Shown here: in pieces, positions 42,039 to 50,856 of the stretch
How the letters are laid out: each line of letters starts with the position of its first letter
Position numbering within the stretch: position 1 is the stretch's first letter
Source of the DNA: Pontibacter virosus
Lineage (GTDB): Bacteria; Bacteroidota; Bacteroidia; Cytophagales; Hymenobacteraceae
Assembly: GCF_003096355.1 (NCBI RefSeq)
Contig: NZ_QEKI01000019.1
Location: 1 to 64,000 of the forward strand
DNA length: 64,000 nucleotides
Direction: 5' to 3'
Position numbers and translations under genes: made by a program
The notes under the pieces: model-generated
Told to the model about the DNA's origin: nothing
What the model saw: only the letters and a program-made list of their open reading frames with translations
Database searches by the model: none

Positions 42039-42884
42039 CTATTTATCAACACCTCCACGCACTTTCTGAAAGAACAGCAGATGGTACTCCAGTGCATTGC
42101 CCCAGTAGGCCCAGCTGTGGGCGCCGGGGCGCTCTATGTAGTCGTGGGGTACCTTTTCGTATACCAGGCGGCGGTGCAGTTCGCGGTTGTCCTCTATCAG
42201 GAAATCATCCACACCGCAGTCAATGATCAGGTGCACACCGCTTTGCTTGAGCTGCGGCACCATGTGCACAATGGAGTTGGCTAGGTATACCTGTTGGTTC
42301 TCCGCCTTCGGACCAAGGACGGCCTCTATGCTGGGGAGCAGATTCTGGCGGTCTATACCTGACACGTTAAGAGAGCCGCTCATGCTGCCGGCCGCCAGGT
42401 ATAGCTCCGGATTTCGTGCCGACAGGTATAGCGCCCCGTGCCCGCCCATGCTCAGGCCGGAGATAAAGCGGCCACTGCGTTCAGGTATAGCTTTGTACCT
42501 GCGCTCGATTTCCTGTCGCAACTCCTGCGTGATGAACGTTTCGTACTGGCTCGACTTGTCAACCGGGCTGTCGTAGTACCAGCTGCCGTAGCCGCCGTCG
42601 GGCGTCACGATGATGAGTTGGTATTTGTCGGCCATGGTCTGGAGGAGGTTCTTCTGAGGTGGTACTTTAAGCCAGTTGCTGAAGTTGCCGCTGTAGCCGT
42701 GCAACAGGTATAGCACCGGATAAGGTCCGCTCTTTTTCTTCTGGTAACCCTCGGGAGTCACCACGCCGGCCTTCAGTGTCTTCTGCATTGAGGGGCTCTG
42801 GATAACCAGCGTGTCTACTTTCGCCTGGGCGGTGAAGAGGATGAGAGACAGGATAAGAACAAGGGTATAGCGTAAAGGTGTCAT
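42039..42884 (-). CDS. Exported esterase D-type alpha/beta hydrolase
   Basis: A 281-residue exported hydrolase of the putative-esterase (esterase D/antigen 85) family. A signal peptide covers about 1-22. The oxyanion segment is LYLLHGYSGNFSNW near 58-71. The nucleophile Ser145 is in ISGLSMGGHGAL, the acid lies in DCGVDDFLIEDN near 223-234, and the histidine is in GAHSWAYWGN near 256-265. Natural substrate unknown; relatives act on S-formylglutathione, feruloyl or mycolyl esters. The ATG at 42884 opens the signal peptide. Confidence 0.85.
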   Translation of the reverse strand: MTPLRYTLVLILSLILFTAQAKVDTLVIQSPSMQKTLKAGVVTPEGYQKKKSGPYPVLYLLHGYSGNFSNWLKVPPQKNLLQTMADKYQLIIVTPDGGYGSWYYDSPVDKSSQYETFITQELRQEIERRYKAIPERSGRFISGLSMGGHGALYLSARNPELYLAAGSMSGSLNVSGIDRQNLLPSIEAVLGPKAENQQVYLANSIVHMVPQLKQSGVHLIIDCGVDDFLIEDNRELHRRLVYEKVPHDYIERPGAHSWAYWGNALEYHLLFFQKVRGGVDK

Positions 42885-43042
42885 CTTTTTGTTGGGGTGG
42901 CTTGAACTTGCAAAATAGGCATTCGGAAGCAAAAAGCTTCAGGGCATCGCTACTTTCCTGCTTTTCGCCTGTGCCAGGTATACCTGTTTGTAAAGTTTCT
43001 GGTGCAGGTGCGTATGTACAATAGGAACCAATAAGGAGAATT

Positions 43043-43405
43043 ATGCTCGAAATACTTCCCGAAACCCATGATAACATACTGGCCGTGCGGGTGCGCGACA
43101 AGCTAACCATACCTGACTTTGACCAGTACCGCAACATGGTGCGCGACCTGATGCTCAAGCACAAAGAAACGCACATTTACTACGAAATGGTGGATGTAAG
43201 CTGGATACAGCCAGTTGCAGCGATCGAGAATGGGCTGTTCGACATCATCCACGGGTTGGACTATGGCCGTGTAGCGATGGTGGGGGAGAAGAAGTGGCAG
43301 GAGTGGTCGGCGAAACTGGCCAGCACCGTAAAAAAGCACGGCATCCGCTACTACGACCTGGCTGACAAAGACAAGGCAATGAAATATGTGCTGGAAGGGG
43401 AGTAG
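43043..43405 (+). CDS. STAS/SpoIIAA-like domain protein
   Basis: A 120-residue soluble protein of the SpoIIAA-like STAS type. It opens MLEILPETHDNILAVRVRDKLTIPDFDQY in order, with the strand-then-loop start typical of this family. It continues HIYYEMVDVSWIQP and GRVAMVGEKKWQEWSAKLAS, and ends with a short strand, RYYDLADKDKA. Such proteins are small, lipid- or ligand-binding or regulatory, with no firm function. It stands alone on the plus strand. Confidence 0.78.
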   Translation: MLEILPETHDNILAVRVRDKLTIPDFDQYRNMVRDLMLKHKETHIYYEMVDVSWIQPVAAIENGLFDIIHGLDYGRVAMVGEKKWQEWSAKLASTVKKHGIRYYDLADKDKAMKYVLEGE

Positions 43406-43566
43406 TAGTTTACCTGTACCTTCATGAAAGAGCTTTCGATGATAGACAAAAGACTTTTTTGCAGCTACAGGTATAGCTCACTCGTAGCGGCTATACCTTG
43501 AAAATTCTGCATCTCGTTACCTGCGCTTTTAGTCCCTACTCGGAAAGTCGAGCGTCTTATGTCCCT

Positions 43567-44004
43567 TTATTCCAGCTCCATGATATCCTCGTTCCAGAGT
43601 TCCGGCTTCTCTCTTATAAAGTCCTCCATCATTTCGATACACTCGGGCAGGTTCATATCGACTACTTCCACGCCATGCGACTCCATAAACTTGCGGGCAC
43701 CGTCAAAGGTCTTAGATTCACCCACAATTACCTTCGGAATTTTGAACTGCACAATGGTGCCAGCGCACATGTAGCACGGCATCAGTGTAGAATAAATCAC
43801 GGTATTGCGATAAGAGCCGATGCGGCCGGCATTGTTGAGGCAGTCCATCTCGCCGTGCAGGATGGGGTTATTTTCCTGTACCCGCTTGTTGTGACCTGTC
43901 GCCACCACTTTGCCGTCTTTCACGAGCACCGAACCAATCGGTATACCGCCTTGGTTACGTCCTTTCTTCGCCTCGTCAATCGCCAGTTGCATGAATTCAT
44001 CCAT
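43567..44004 (-). CDS. Yeast-type cytosine deaminase family protein
   Basis: A 145-residue zinc deaminase. HGE at 50-52 (ILHGEMDCLNNAGRI) and PCYMC at 76-80 form the zinc and catalytic site. The order of segments (HGE with a following CLNNAGR, TLMPCYMCAGTIVQFKIP, VIGESKTF-like VIVGESKTFDG, then a C-terminal IREKPELWNEDI) closely recalls fungal cytosine deaminase Fcy1, which converts cytosine to uracil. It differs from the TadA-type gene at 13174, which has HAE. The ATG at 44004 opens MDEFMQLAIDEA. Substrate is inferred. Confidence 0.8.
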   Translation of the reverse strand: MDEFMQLAIDEAKKGRNQGGIPIGSVLVKDGKVVATGHNKRVQENNPILHGEMDCLNNAGRIGSYRNTVIYSTLMPCYMCAGTIVQFKIPKVIVGESKTFDGARKFMESHGVEVVDMNLPECIEMMEDFIREKPELWNEDIMELE

Positions 44005-44084
44005 AGGTATAAGTATTATATATAAGGTGTGAAAAACAGTCTGTGCTTTGGGTACGGCTGCGCTATACCTACGGTTCAAAAACA

Positions 44085-44114
44085 AAAAGGCCTCTCCATA
44101 CGGAAAGGCCTTTT
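44085..44114. terminator. Terminator between clpB and the deaminase gene
   Basis: AAAAGGCCTCTCC (44085-44097) pairs at 12 of 13 positions with 44102-44114 around ATAC. It follows the clpB stop on the minus strand. Confidence 0.82.
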
Positions 44115-44148
44115 GCTCAACTAAACTTTAATTTAATACACAATCGAT

Positions 44149-46767
44149 TTACTTTTCGGTCGGCAATTCGATGTCTACATTGTTGAAACGAATCTGCCCA
44201 TCGCTTAGTACAGCCTCCACCACAGAATCTTTGTTGATGTGGCCGGCCAATATCTCCTTGGACAGCTCGTTGAGCACCTGGCGCTGCAGCACGCGCTTCA
44301 GCGGACGGGCACCGAACTGCGGATCATAGCCCTGCTCGCCCAGATAATCCAGCACCTCGTCGGTGGCGATCAGGCGTATACCTGCTTCATCCAGGCGGTC
44401 CTGAATGTGCGCAAACTGGATAGTCACGATCTTGCGGATGTCGCCACGGCTCAGCGGACGGAACATCACCAGTTCATCGATGCGGTTCAGGAATTCCGGT
44501 CGAACGGATTTTTTTAAGAGCTCGAACACCTCGTCCTTCGTCTGTTCCAGCATTTCGTCCTGGTTGAACGGCGTCATCTTCTCGAAATTCGCCTGTATAA
44601 TTTGCGAACCAATGTTAGAGGTCATGATGATGATCGTGTTTTTGAAGTTCACCACACGGCCTTTGCTATCGGTCAGGCGACCGTCGTCGAGCACCTGCAA
44701 TAGGATGTTGAACACATCGGGGTGTGCTTTCTCAATCTCGTCGAGCAGCACCACAGAGTAAGGCTTGCGGCGGACGGCCTCGGTCAGCTGACCACCTTCG
44801 TCGTAGCCCACGTAGCCCGGAGGCGCTCCAATCATACGACTCACCGCGTGGCGCTCCTGGTACTCACTCATGTCAATGCGCACCATCGCATTCTCGTCGT
44901 TAAACAGGTAGTCGGCCAGCGCCTTAGCGAGCTCGGTTTTACCTACACCGGTCGTGCCGAGGAAGATGAACGAACCAATCGGGCGTTTCGGGTCCTGCAG
45001 ACCAGCACGGCTGCGGCGCACAGCGTCGGAAATAGCCTGAATCGCTTCTTCCTGACCCGCTACACGCTTGCCCAGTTCTGCCTCCAGGTGTAATAGTTTT
45101 TCGCGGTCGCTTTGCAGCATCTTGCTCACGGGTATACCTGTCCATTTGGCTACCACTTCGCCAATGTCTTCGGCAGTCACTTCCTCCTGTAGCATGGGGT
45201 TCTCGCCCTGCATCTGGTGTACCTGCTCCTGGAGTTGCTTCAGGTGTGCTTCTGCTTCCTGAATCTTGCCGTAACGAAGCTCTGCCACACGGCCATAGTC
45301 ACCAGCGCGTTCGGCCTGCTCAGCTTCCAGTTTATAGTTCTCAATGTTTTCTTTCGCTTTCTGGATGCCCTCAATGACCTGCTTTTCGTTCTGCCACTTG
45401 GCTTTCAGGTCATCTCGTTTAGTGGAGAGTTCAGCAATCTCCTTAGAGAGCACTGTCTCTTTGTCTTTGTCATTCTCGCGTCGTATTGCTTCCCGTTCAA
45501 TCTCGAGCTGCATGATGCGGCGCTGAATCTCATCCAGTTCTACAGGTAGCGAGTCGATTTCGATACGCAGTTTAGCCGCTGCTTCATCCATCAGGTCAAT
45601 GGCCTTGTCGGGCAAAAAGCGGTCGGTGATATACCTGTTCGATAGCTCCACGGCCGCAATAATGGCGTCGTCTTTGATGCGCACGCCGTGGTGCACCTCA
45701 TACTTGTCTTTGATGCCGCGCAGGATCGAAATGGCATCCGGCACGCTTGGCTCGTCTACCATCACCGCCTGGAAACGTCGCTCCAAAGCCTTGTCCTTCT
45801 CGATGTACTTCTGATATTCTTTGAGTGTCGTCGCACCGATGGCATGTAACTCGCCACGCGCCAGGGCTGGCTTAAGCAGGTTGGCTGCGTCCATGGCACT
45901 TTCACCGCCGGCACCCGCCCCGATCAGGGTATGGATCTCGTCGATGAAGAGTACGATCTCGCCCTCTGCATCCACTACTTCTTTGATCACGGCCTTCAGA
46001 CGCTCCTCAAACTCACCCTTATACTTGGCGCCTGCCACCAGCAAGCCCATATCGAGGCTCATCAGCGTCTTGTTTTTCAGGTTCTCCGGCACGTCGCCTG
46101 AAACGATGCGTTGCGCCAACCCTTCCACAATGGCGGTCTTACCCACACCGGGCTCACCCAACAGCACCGGATTGTTCTTGGTGCGGCGACTCAGGATCTG
46201 CAGTACGCGTCGAATCTCTTCATCGCGACCAATTACCGGGTCAATCTTGCCATTGCGGGCCATTTCGTTCAGGTCACGGGCGTAGCGCTTAAGGGAGTTA
46301 TACTTGGCTTCTGCGTTCTGGTCGGTTACCTTGGCGCCGCCACGTAGTTCTTTTATCGCTTTTTTGAGGTCTTTTTCATTGAAGCCCACATCCTTCATCA
46401 GGCCAGCCACCTTGTCGCGGCCCGCCATAATGCCGAGCAGCATATGCTCAATGGCCACGTACTCGTCGCCAAATTCCTTCAGGTATGCCGTAGCTTTTTG
46501 TAAAGCGGCTGCTGCATCGTTGGCCAGGTATGGACTGCCGCCGCTTACTTTCGGGTAAGCCGCTACTACCTCGTCCAGCTTGGTGTGCAGGATGTTTCCG
46601 TTGATGTTGAGTTTCTTCAGCAGAAAGCTGGTCACGTTTTCGTCCGTTTCCAGAATCGCTTTTAAAATGTGCCCAGTCTCAATAGCCTGCTGCTGGAAGC
46701 CGCCTGCTATCTCAGTGGCCTTCTGAATGGCCTCCTGGGCTTTGATGGTATAGTTGTTAAAATTCAT
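44149..46767 (-). CDS. clpB: ATP-dependent chaperone ClpB
   Basis: An 872-residue Hsp100 disaggregase that pulls proteins out of aggregates with DnaK. It has an N-terminal Clp repeat domain (about 1-145), the first AAA+ domain with Walker A GEPGVGKT at 204-211, and Walker B ILFIDEIHT-like VLFIDEIHT near 277-285. A coiled-coil middle domain runs from about 410 to 530, and the second AAA+ domain has GTTGVGKT near 605 and a sensor/arginine region near 740-815. The middle domain separates it from ClpA and ClpC. The start at 46767 (MNFNNYTIKAQEAI) is typical. It stands alone, presumably under stress control. Confidence 0.96.
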   Translation of the reverse strand: MNFNNYTIKAQEAIQKATEIAGGFQQQAIETGHILKAILETDENVTSFLLKKLNINGNILHTKLDEVVAAYPKVSGGSPYLANDAAAALQKATAYLKEFGDEYVAIEHMLLGIMAGRDKVAGLMKDVGFNEKDLKKAIKELRGGAKVTDQNAEAKYNSLKRYARDLNEMARNGKIDPVIGRDEEIRRVLQILSRRTKNNPVLLGEPGVGKTAIVEGLAQRIVSGDVPENLKNKTLMSLDMGLLVAGAKYKGEFEERLKAVIKEVVDAEGEIVLFIDEIHTLIGAGAGGESAMDAANLLKPALARGELHAIGATTLKEYQKYIEKDKALERRFQAVMVDEPSVPDAISILRGIKDKYEVHHGVRIKDDAIIAAVELSNRYITDRFLPDKAIDLMDEAAAKLRIEIDSLPVELDEIQRRIMQLEIEREAIRRENDKDKETVLSKEIAELSTKRDDLKAKWQNEKQVIEGIQKAKENIENYKLEAEQAERAGDYGRVAELRYGKIQEAEAHLKQLQEQVHQMQGENPMLQEEVTAEDIGEVVAKWTGIPVSKMLQSDREKLLHLEAELGKRVAGQEEAIQAISDAVRRSRAGLQDPKRPIGSFIFLGTTGVGKTELAKALADYLFNDENAMVRIDMSEYQERHAVSRMIGAPPGYVGYDEGGQLTEAVRRKPYSVVLLDEIEKAHPDVFNILLQVLDDGRLTDSKGRVVNFKNTIIIMTSNIGSQIIQANFEKMTPFNQDEMLEQTKDEVFELLKKSVRPEFLNRIDELVMFRPLSRGDIRKIVTIQFAHIQDRLDEAGIRLIATDEVLDYLGEQGYDPQFGARPLKRVLQRQVLNELSKEILAGHINKDSVVEAVLSDGQIRFNNVDIELPTEK

Positions 46768-46936
46768 ATCGCTTTACTATTTTTCCCCTAGTCTTAGTTC
46801 TACGAGCTAAGTAGCAAAGGATACACCAATGGTATTATGATATGATTTTACTGAAATTATGGCAGGTTGGGTTGGTGTAAAATTAGACTTTGAAGACAGA
46901 ATGGCATATAAAGGGCAGTCAAAAGGCTATAAATAG

Positions 46937-46965
46937 CGAAAGGCAGCCAATCGGGCCGCCTTTCG
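46937..46965 (-). terminator. Terminator after the YceI-barrel-YceI operon
   Basis: CGAAAGGCAGCC (46937-46948) pairs with GGCCGCCTTTCG (46954-46965) at 11 of 12 positions. It lies 25 bases past the last stop of the minus-strand operon. Confidence 0.75.
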
Positions 46966-46990
46966 TTCTGGAAATTAAATGTACCCCGGC

Positions 46991-47548
46991 TTACTCTGCT
47001 ACCTGCAGTTCTACCATAACCTGTAACTCATCTTCTACTTTAAACAAACCGCCCATTTTCCTGGGTGTGGCTAAGCCTAGTTCGGAGAAGTTCAGGCAGA
47101 TGTTGCTTTTTAGGTTCGTTACCCCCTTGCCTGGGTAAGCATGAAAGTTCACGTCCCGAAGCGGAATCGTTTTGCCCGCCACGATCAGGTTTAAATTGCC
47201 TTTGTAGCTTTTGCCCTCTTTCTTCAGGCAAACGACTTCTATTTTTGTGTAAGGGTGCTGGCTGGCGTTCAACGCTTTCTCAAAGTCCCTGTCCAGAAGA
47301 ATGTTACCGCAGTTGAAATCTTTTACAGGTATAGCCAGTTTGAGCCTGTCTCCCTGTGGAATCTGCCTGTTTAGCACCAGTGTATCTTTCTGGGTGCTGC
47401 TGGTGTAGGCGCAGTTGATACTGCCCAGTGAGGTGCCTGCTGCTACGGATACTTTATTCCCCGTGATCACAACATACTCTCTTTTCTCAGGCAAAACTAC
47501 GGCGCTCAGCATAGAGACAGCAACCAGAAAGATACTTACAGGTAACAT
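46991..47548 (-). CDS. YceI-like exported protein
   Basis: A 185-residue exported protein with an N-terminal hydrophobic signal (MLPVSIFLVAVSMLSAVVL). The mature part resembles YceI, a lipocalin-like fold that binds isoprenoid lipids: LKLAIPVKDFNCGNILLDRDFEKALNASQHPYTKIEV in order, then YKGNLNLIVAGKTIPL and closing strands ELQVMVELQVAE. The loop NCGNILLDRDFEKALNA is the YceI core with its DRDF-like turn. It is the last gene of a three-gene operon that starts with another YceI protein, 11 bases after the barrel gene. Confidence 0.75.
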   Translation of the reverse strand: MLPVSIFLVAVSMLSAVVLPEKREYVVITGNKVSVAAGTSLGSINCAYTSSTQKDTLVLNRQIPQGDRLKLAIPVKDFNCGNILLDRDFEKALNASQHPYTKIEVVCLKKEGKSYKGNLNLIVAGKTIPLRDVNFHAYPGKGVTNLKSNICLNFSELGLATPRKMGGLFKVEDELQVMVELQVAE

Positions 47549-47559
47549 GGTATTAAGTG

Positions 47560-48915
47560 TTAGAAAGATATGGCGCCTTCGATCATGAAGCCATTGAACT
47601 CACCACCGTGGCGGATGTCCGTAGGGGTAAAGCCTTTGTACTGTTGCTTCACATATTCAGCCTTGGCAAGTATATTTTTGGTCACAAACCAGCCGCCGCC
47701 TACCTGTACCCTGTTCAGGTTCACGCTGTTGTTCAGCTCATTTGGTGCAGAGGCCATTGGTGCAAGGCGTCCTTCTACCACATTGTAGCGTCCTGCCACA
47801 TACAGGTTCTCGTTGCTGCCGAATCGGTATACCAGGTCAGTGCCCAGTTGTCTCCAGGTGCGGTCTGCTGGTTCATCGTTTGCGCCCAGTCTGCCTGTGC
47901 CTTTCGCCTGCTCAAAGTTACCGAAGAACTCCAGCCCGCGGAACTTCACGAAGGGGTTGACAACAAAGGCCGTGATGCTGTTGGTGAGGCCCGGGTTGAT
48001 ATGACCGGAGGTGAAGTGGGTCGCTTGCGTAACGGCTGCACCACTGGCAACTTTGGCAGGGTCCATCACCATGTAGTAGCGTGAGCCGGCGCGGTCGCCG
48101 CCGTAAAGTGTGTTTCTAACGGAACCAGCAGTTGTGTACACAGAGCCTGTTAAGCGTACCCGCAGCTCCTCGTTCAACTGGCTGTCGTAGCCAAGCTTAC
48201 CGATGTAAGAAGGCTTGCGCTGATCCGGAGTCGTGATGCCGCCCTGTATTTCACCGCCAGTCACGGAGCCTACCGCCAGGAAGCCTTTGTATTGGTAGAT
48301 CAGTTCAGCGCCTATCTCCGTCGTGAAGGCATCCATGATGTAATTGCCAACAAAAGGGTTCTGCAAAGCATGGGCGTTATCGGTTCTGCGGAAGTGGGCG
48401 TCGCCATAGTTGATCTCCATGTGACCCACTTTCACAGTCAGGTTTTCCATCAGCTTATCCACCAGCGGGCTGTTCAGGAATTCTGCTTTGTCTACCTGTA
48501 TGAAACCACCTTTTACCCAGGCCTCCGGGTGGTGTCTTGATGACAGGTACGTGATCAGGTTGAGTCGGATACCGTCCGCAAGCGCAACATCGAGGTTCAG
48601 GTTGGCAGCGGCCAGGTTAAAGCCGTTCTCGATTGGCATCAGCTGGTTCAGGTTTACCTCGTTGTTGCCCTGCTGCTGCATCAGCGCTGTTGCCGAGTTC
48701 TTGTGCTTGAGTCCCTGGAACTGCTGTGCAAAGCCGCCACCAAGTCTCACTTTAATGCCATCAAAGGCTATGGTGTCCTGCTTCGGCGTCTCGAAGGTGT
48801 TCAGTCCCCTTTTATCGTAAGGGCGGGCGTATGGCAGGTCCGATAAGGTAATCTGCGCAAAAGAGCTCAGGCTCAAGCCAAGCAACAGGCCCAGTGAAAG
48901 TGTAATTTTTTTCAT
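47560..48915 (-). CDS. Porin-like outer-membrane beta-barrel protein
   Basis: A 451-residue exported protein. A signal peptide (about 1-20, MKKITLSLGLLLGLSLSSFA) is followed by a long barrel with alternating strands, such as VRLGGGFAQQFQGL, LNLDVALADGIRLNLITYLSS, and LYVAGRYNVVEGRL, and a terminal strand ending in Phe. It has the size of a 14-16-stranded porin of the phosphate-selective porin or similar type. Ligand unknown. It sits between two YceI genes, 23 and 11 bases from them, so the three are made together. Confidence 0.75.
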   Translation of the reverse strand: MKKITLSLGLLLGLSLSSFAQITLSDLPYARPYDKRGLNTFETPKQDTIAFDGIKVRLGGGFAQQFQGLKHKNSATALMQQQGNNEVNLNQLMPIENGFNLAAANLNLDVALADGIRLNLITYLSSRHHPEAWVKGGFIQVDKAEFLNSPLVDKLMENLTVKVGHMEINYGDAHFRRTDNAHALQNPFVGNYIMDAFTTEIGAELIYQYKGFLAVGSVTGGEIQGGITTPDQRKPSYIGKLGYDSQLNEELRVRLTGSVYTTAGSVRNTLYGGDRAGSRYYMVMDPAKVASGAAVTQATHFTSGHINPGLTNSITAFVVNPFVKFRGLEFFGNFEQAKGTGRLGANDEPADRTWRQLGTDLVYRFGSNENLYVAGRYNVVEGRLAPMASAPNELNNSVNLNRVQVGGGWFVTKNILAKAEYVKQQYKGFTPTDIRHGGEFNGFMIEGAISF

Positions 48916-48938
48916 GATGTTCGGTATTTAAGAGTTCT

Positions 48939-49538
48939 TTAGTTTTTTGAATAAGAAGTAACAGGCTGGAAATTTGCCTTAAAGCTCAGCTTAAGCTCGT
49001 TGCCGGTTTTTACAGTGCCTAAAAGCGCTGTGGGTGGCTTCATGTTGAAGTCGGTGAATTTGATGTTCGCCTCGCCTGTCAACTGTACCAGACCGGCTTT
49101 CGTGCTCGTCTCCACATTGAAGGTGACAGGCTTTGTGGTGCCGGCAATGGTCAGGTTGCCGGTAGCCTGGGCGCGGTTATTGTCCAGCGTGCGGAAAGAG
49201 GTCAGGGTAAAAACGATGTCAGTGTGCTTGCTTGCCTTGAGCGACTCGTATGCAATCTCATCCATCTTGGCCGTGCCGCTCTTGATAGACTGGGTCTTCA
49301 TAGTGACGGAGGCAGACTTCACGTTTTTTAGCGTGGTGCCTTCCAGTATCATTTCGGCAGTGCCCTGGGCCTGCGCCGATGTCATTTCCCAGTCGTGTAT
49401 GGTAGAAGTGCCCTTTACTTTAAGTTCGGGCTTGCCGGCCAGTTTGTACTGGTCCTGAGCGAGAAGCGTGTTGCCTAGGCCTAATCCTAAAAGGAGGCCA
49501 AACAGACTTAGCAGTTTTATGGGGTTGAAAATTTTCAT
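48939..49538 (-). CDS. YceI family protein
   Basis: A 199-residue exported lipid-binding protein of the YceI family. The signal peptide spans about 1-27 (ending NTLLAQ). The mature part has the family order: KGTSTIHDWEMTSAQAQG near the start, VKSASVTMKTQSIKSGTAKMDEIAYESLKASKHTDIVFTL in sequence, then GNLTIAGTTKPVTFNVE. It contains the YceI core IKSGTAKMDE...LKASKH. It is the first gene of the operon. TAGCTTTG at 49591-49584 matches the -7 element, so transcription may begin about 50 bases before its ATG. Confidence 0.88.
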   Translation of the reverse strand: MKIFNPIKLLSLFGLLLGLGLGNTLLAQDQYKLAGKPELKVKGTSTIHDWEMTSAQAQGTAEMILEGTTLKNVKSASVTMKTQSIKSGTAKMDEIAYESLKASKHTDIVFTLTSFRTLDNNRAQATGNLTIAGTTKPVTFNVETSTKAGLVQLTGEANIKFTDFNMKPPTALLGTVKTGNELKLSFKANFQPVTSYSKN

Positions 49539-49949
49539 GATACAGGGGTTAAGGGTGATACTATTTGTCTTATTTCTATGATGCAAAGCTATAGCAGCCT
49601 GGCTGCGCAGGGTATGACATCGGACACTTCAATAGATGACCTTTGATAGCTTTTAAAATGACGAAGGAGGGTAATAAGAGATAAAAGCCGATTTATAGCC
49701 CGATTTGTTATATTTCGGCAATTGGCGGTAGTCAGCAAAGGTTTGCTACTATACCTTGCACATGAAATGAGGACTGAGGATTAAGAAAAAGTATGACTTG
49801 GCTGTTGGATCAGGTATACAGCTTTTTTGAACGCTGGGGGTTGCGTTGCTTTTCCTGCTATAAACGATTGAGCGTCTGCAGGCGACACGGTAAAGTGCTT
49901 CCAGATATCCTCTGGATCAGGGAAGTACAAAAAGAGAACTGCATTTGGA
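49539..49949. other. Spacer between yceI and endonuclease V
   Basis: AT-rich in the part nearest yceI, with the -7 match noted for that gene. A 58-codon plus-strand frame at 49793-49969 starts with ATG (MTWLLDQVYSFF) and is Cys- and Arg-rich, but it overlaps the end of the endonuclease V gene and has no recognisable feature. I leave it uncalled. Confidence 0.5.
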
Positions 49950-50636
49950 TTACTTTACTTCACTCTTAAATACTGCCGCATAATGGTCCGCCAGCCTGGT
50001 CGGCTCGGGTAGTTTGTGTTTCACAGCGCAAGCCAGTGCTATCTCCGTGGCGGATGGCAGGTCCATCAGGTGGCCGGGGGAGACGAAGACGGGCTTCACG
50101 TTATCCTTGGTGCGCACCACGTTCCCGATCAACTCTCCTTTATGCTCCAAGGGTGAGATAGAGCCTTTTAAAGTATCAGGCTCTTTATACCTGCCTACCA
50201 GCACTTTTTTGGCTACTCCCATCGTAGGCTTGTTTAGTTGCAGACCCAGGTGTGTGGCTATACCCAGGCGGCGGGGGTGCGAAATGCCGTGACCGTCCAC
50301 CATGATCAGGTCGGGCTTTTGCTGTAGCTTTTCGTAGGCTTTGAGCAGGTTGGGTGCTTCGCGGAAGGAGAGAAATCCGGGAACATAAGGCAACTCCACT
50401 TCACCATAGTGCCATACCTTTTCCAGTACCTCCAGCGCAGGGTATGAGAGCAGCACAAACACAGACAGGATATGGTCTTCACCCACAAACGAAGAGTCAC
50501 AACCGGCAATCAGCTTCAGATCGAAGTCAGGCTTCTGGAGAATGACCCGCTGCTGCATTTCGCGTTGCTGTTCGGTGAGGCGTGCAAGCAAAGCAGGATC
50601 GGGAGCAGGCTGATCGAAGCGTCGGTAGTAAGCCAT
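49950..50636 (-). CDS. nfi: Endonuclease V
   Basis: A 228-residue DNA repair enzyme that nicks near deoxyinosine, the product of adenine deamination. The acidic site is complete: Asp47 in IAGCDSSF, Glu93 in LSFREAPNL and Asp114 in MVDGHGISHPRR. The YVPGFLSFRE segment near 84-93 contains the wedge motif. The length is typical. The ATG at 50636 is preceded by GAGTGA-type low-complexity repeats. It appears to be a single gene on the minus strand. Confidence 0.93.
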   Translation of the reverse strand: MAYYRRFDQPAPDPALLARLTEQQREMQQRVILQKPDFDLKLIAGCDSSFVGEDHILSVFVLLSYPALEVLEKVWHYGEVELPYVPGFLSFREAPNLLKAYEKLQQKPDLIMVDGHGISHPRRLGIATHLGLQLNKPTMGVAKKVLVGRYKEPDTLKGSISPLEHKGELIGNVVRTKDNVKPVFVSPGHLMDLPSATEIALACAVKHKLPEPTRLADHYAAVFKSEVK

Positions 50637-50646
50637 GGAGGTGGGA

Positions 50647-50698
50647 TTGAGTGAGTTAGTGATTGAGTGATTGCGCGAGTTAGTGAATGAGTGAGTAT
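50647..50698 (+). repeat. GAGTGATTGAGTGAGT-type low-complexity run
   Basis: Imperfect GAGTGA/GAGTTAGTGA units extend upstream of the nfi start. Related runs lie at 52374-52411, and complementary TCACTCCATCACTAAC-type runs at about 50824-50857 and 52464-52490. Confidence 0.6.
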
Positions 50699-50856
50699 TT
50701 TCTCGTTTGCTTGAGAATACGTTAGGTATAGCAGTGCGTTCAAATCTTGATGGATCTTTTACTGATTCTTCCAGGCCATCCCATGATTAGGCTCATGGAT
50801 TTTTTTGCCCATTAACCCAAACACTCCTTCACTCCATCACTAACTCACTCCATCGC

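Noticed and set aside
49793..49969. 58-codon plus-strand frame (MTWLLDQVYSFF...)
   Set aside because: Overlaps the end of endonuclease V by 20 bases and has no recognisable features or terminator.
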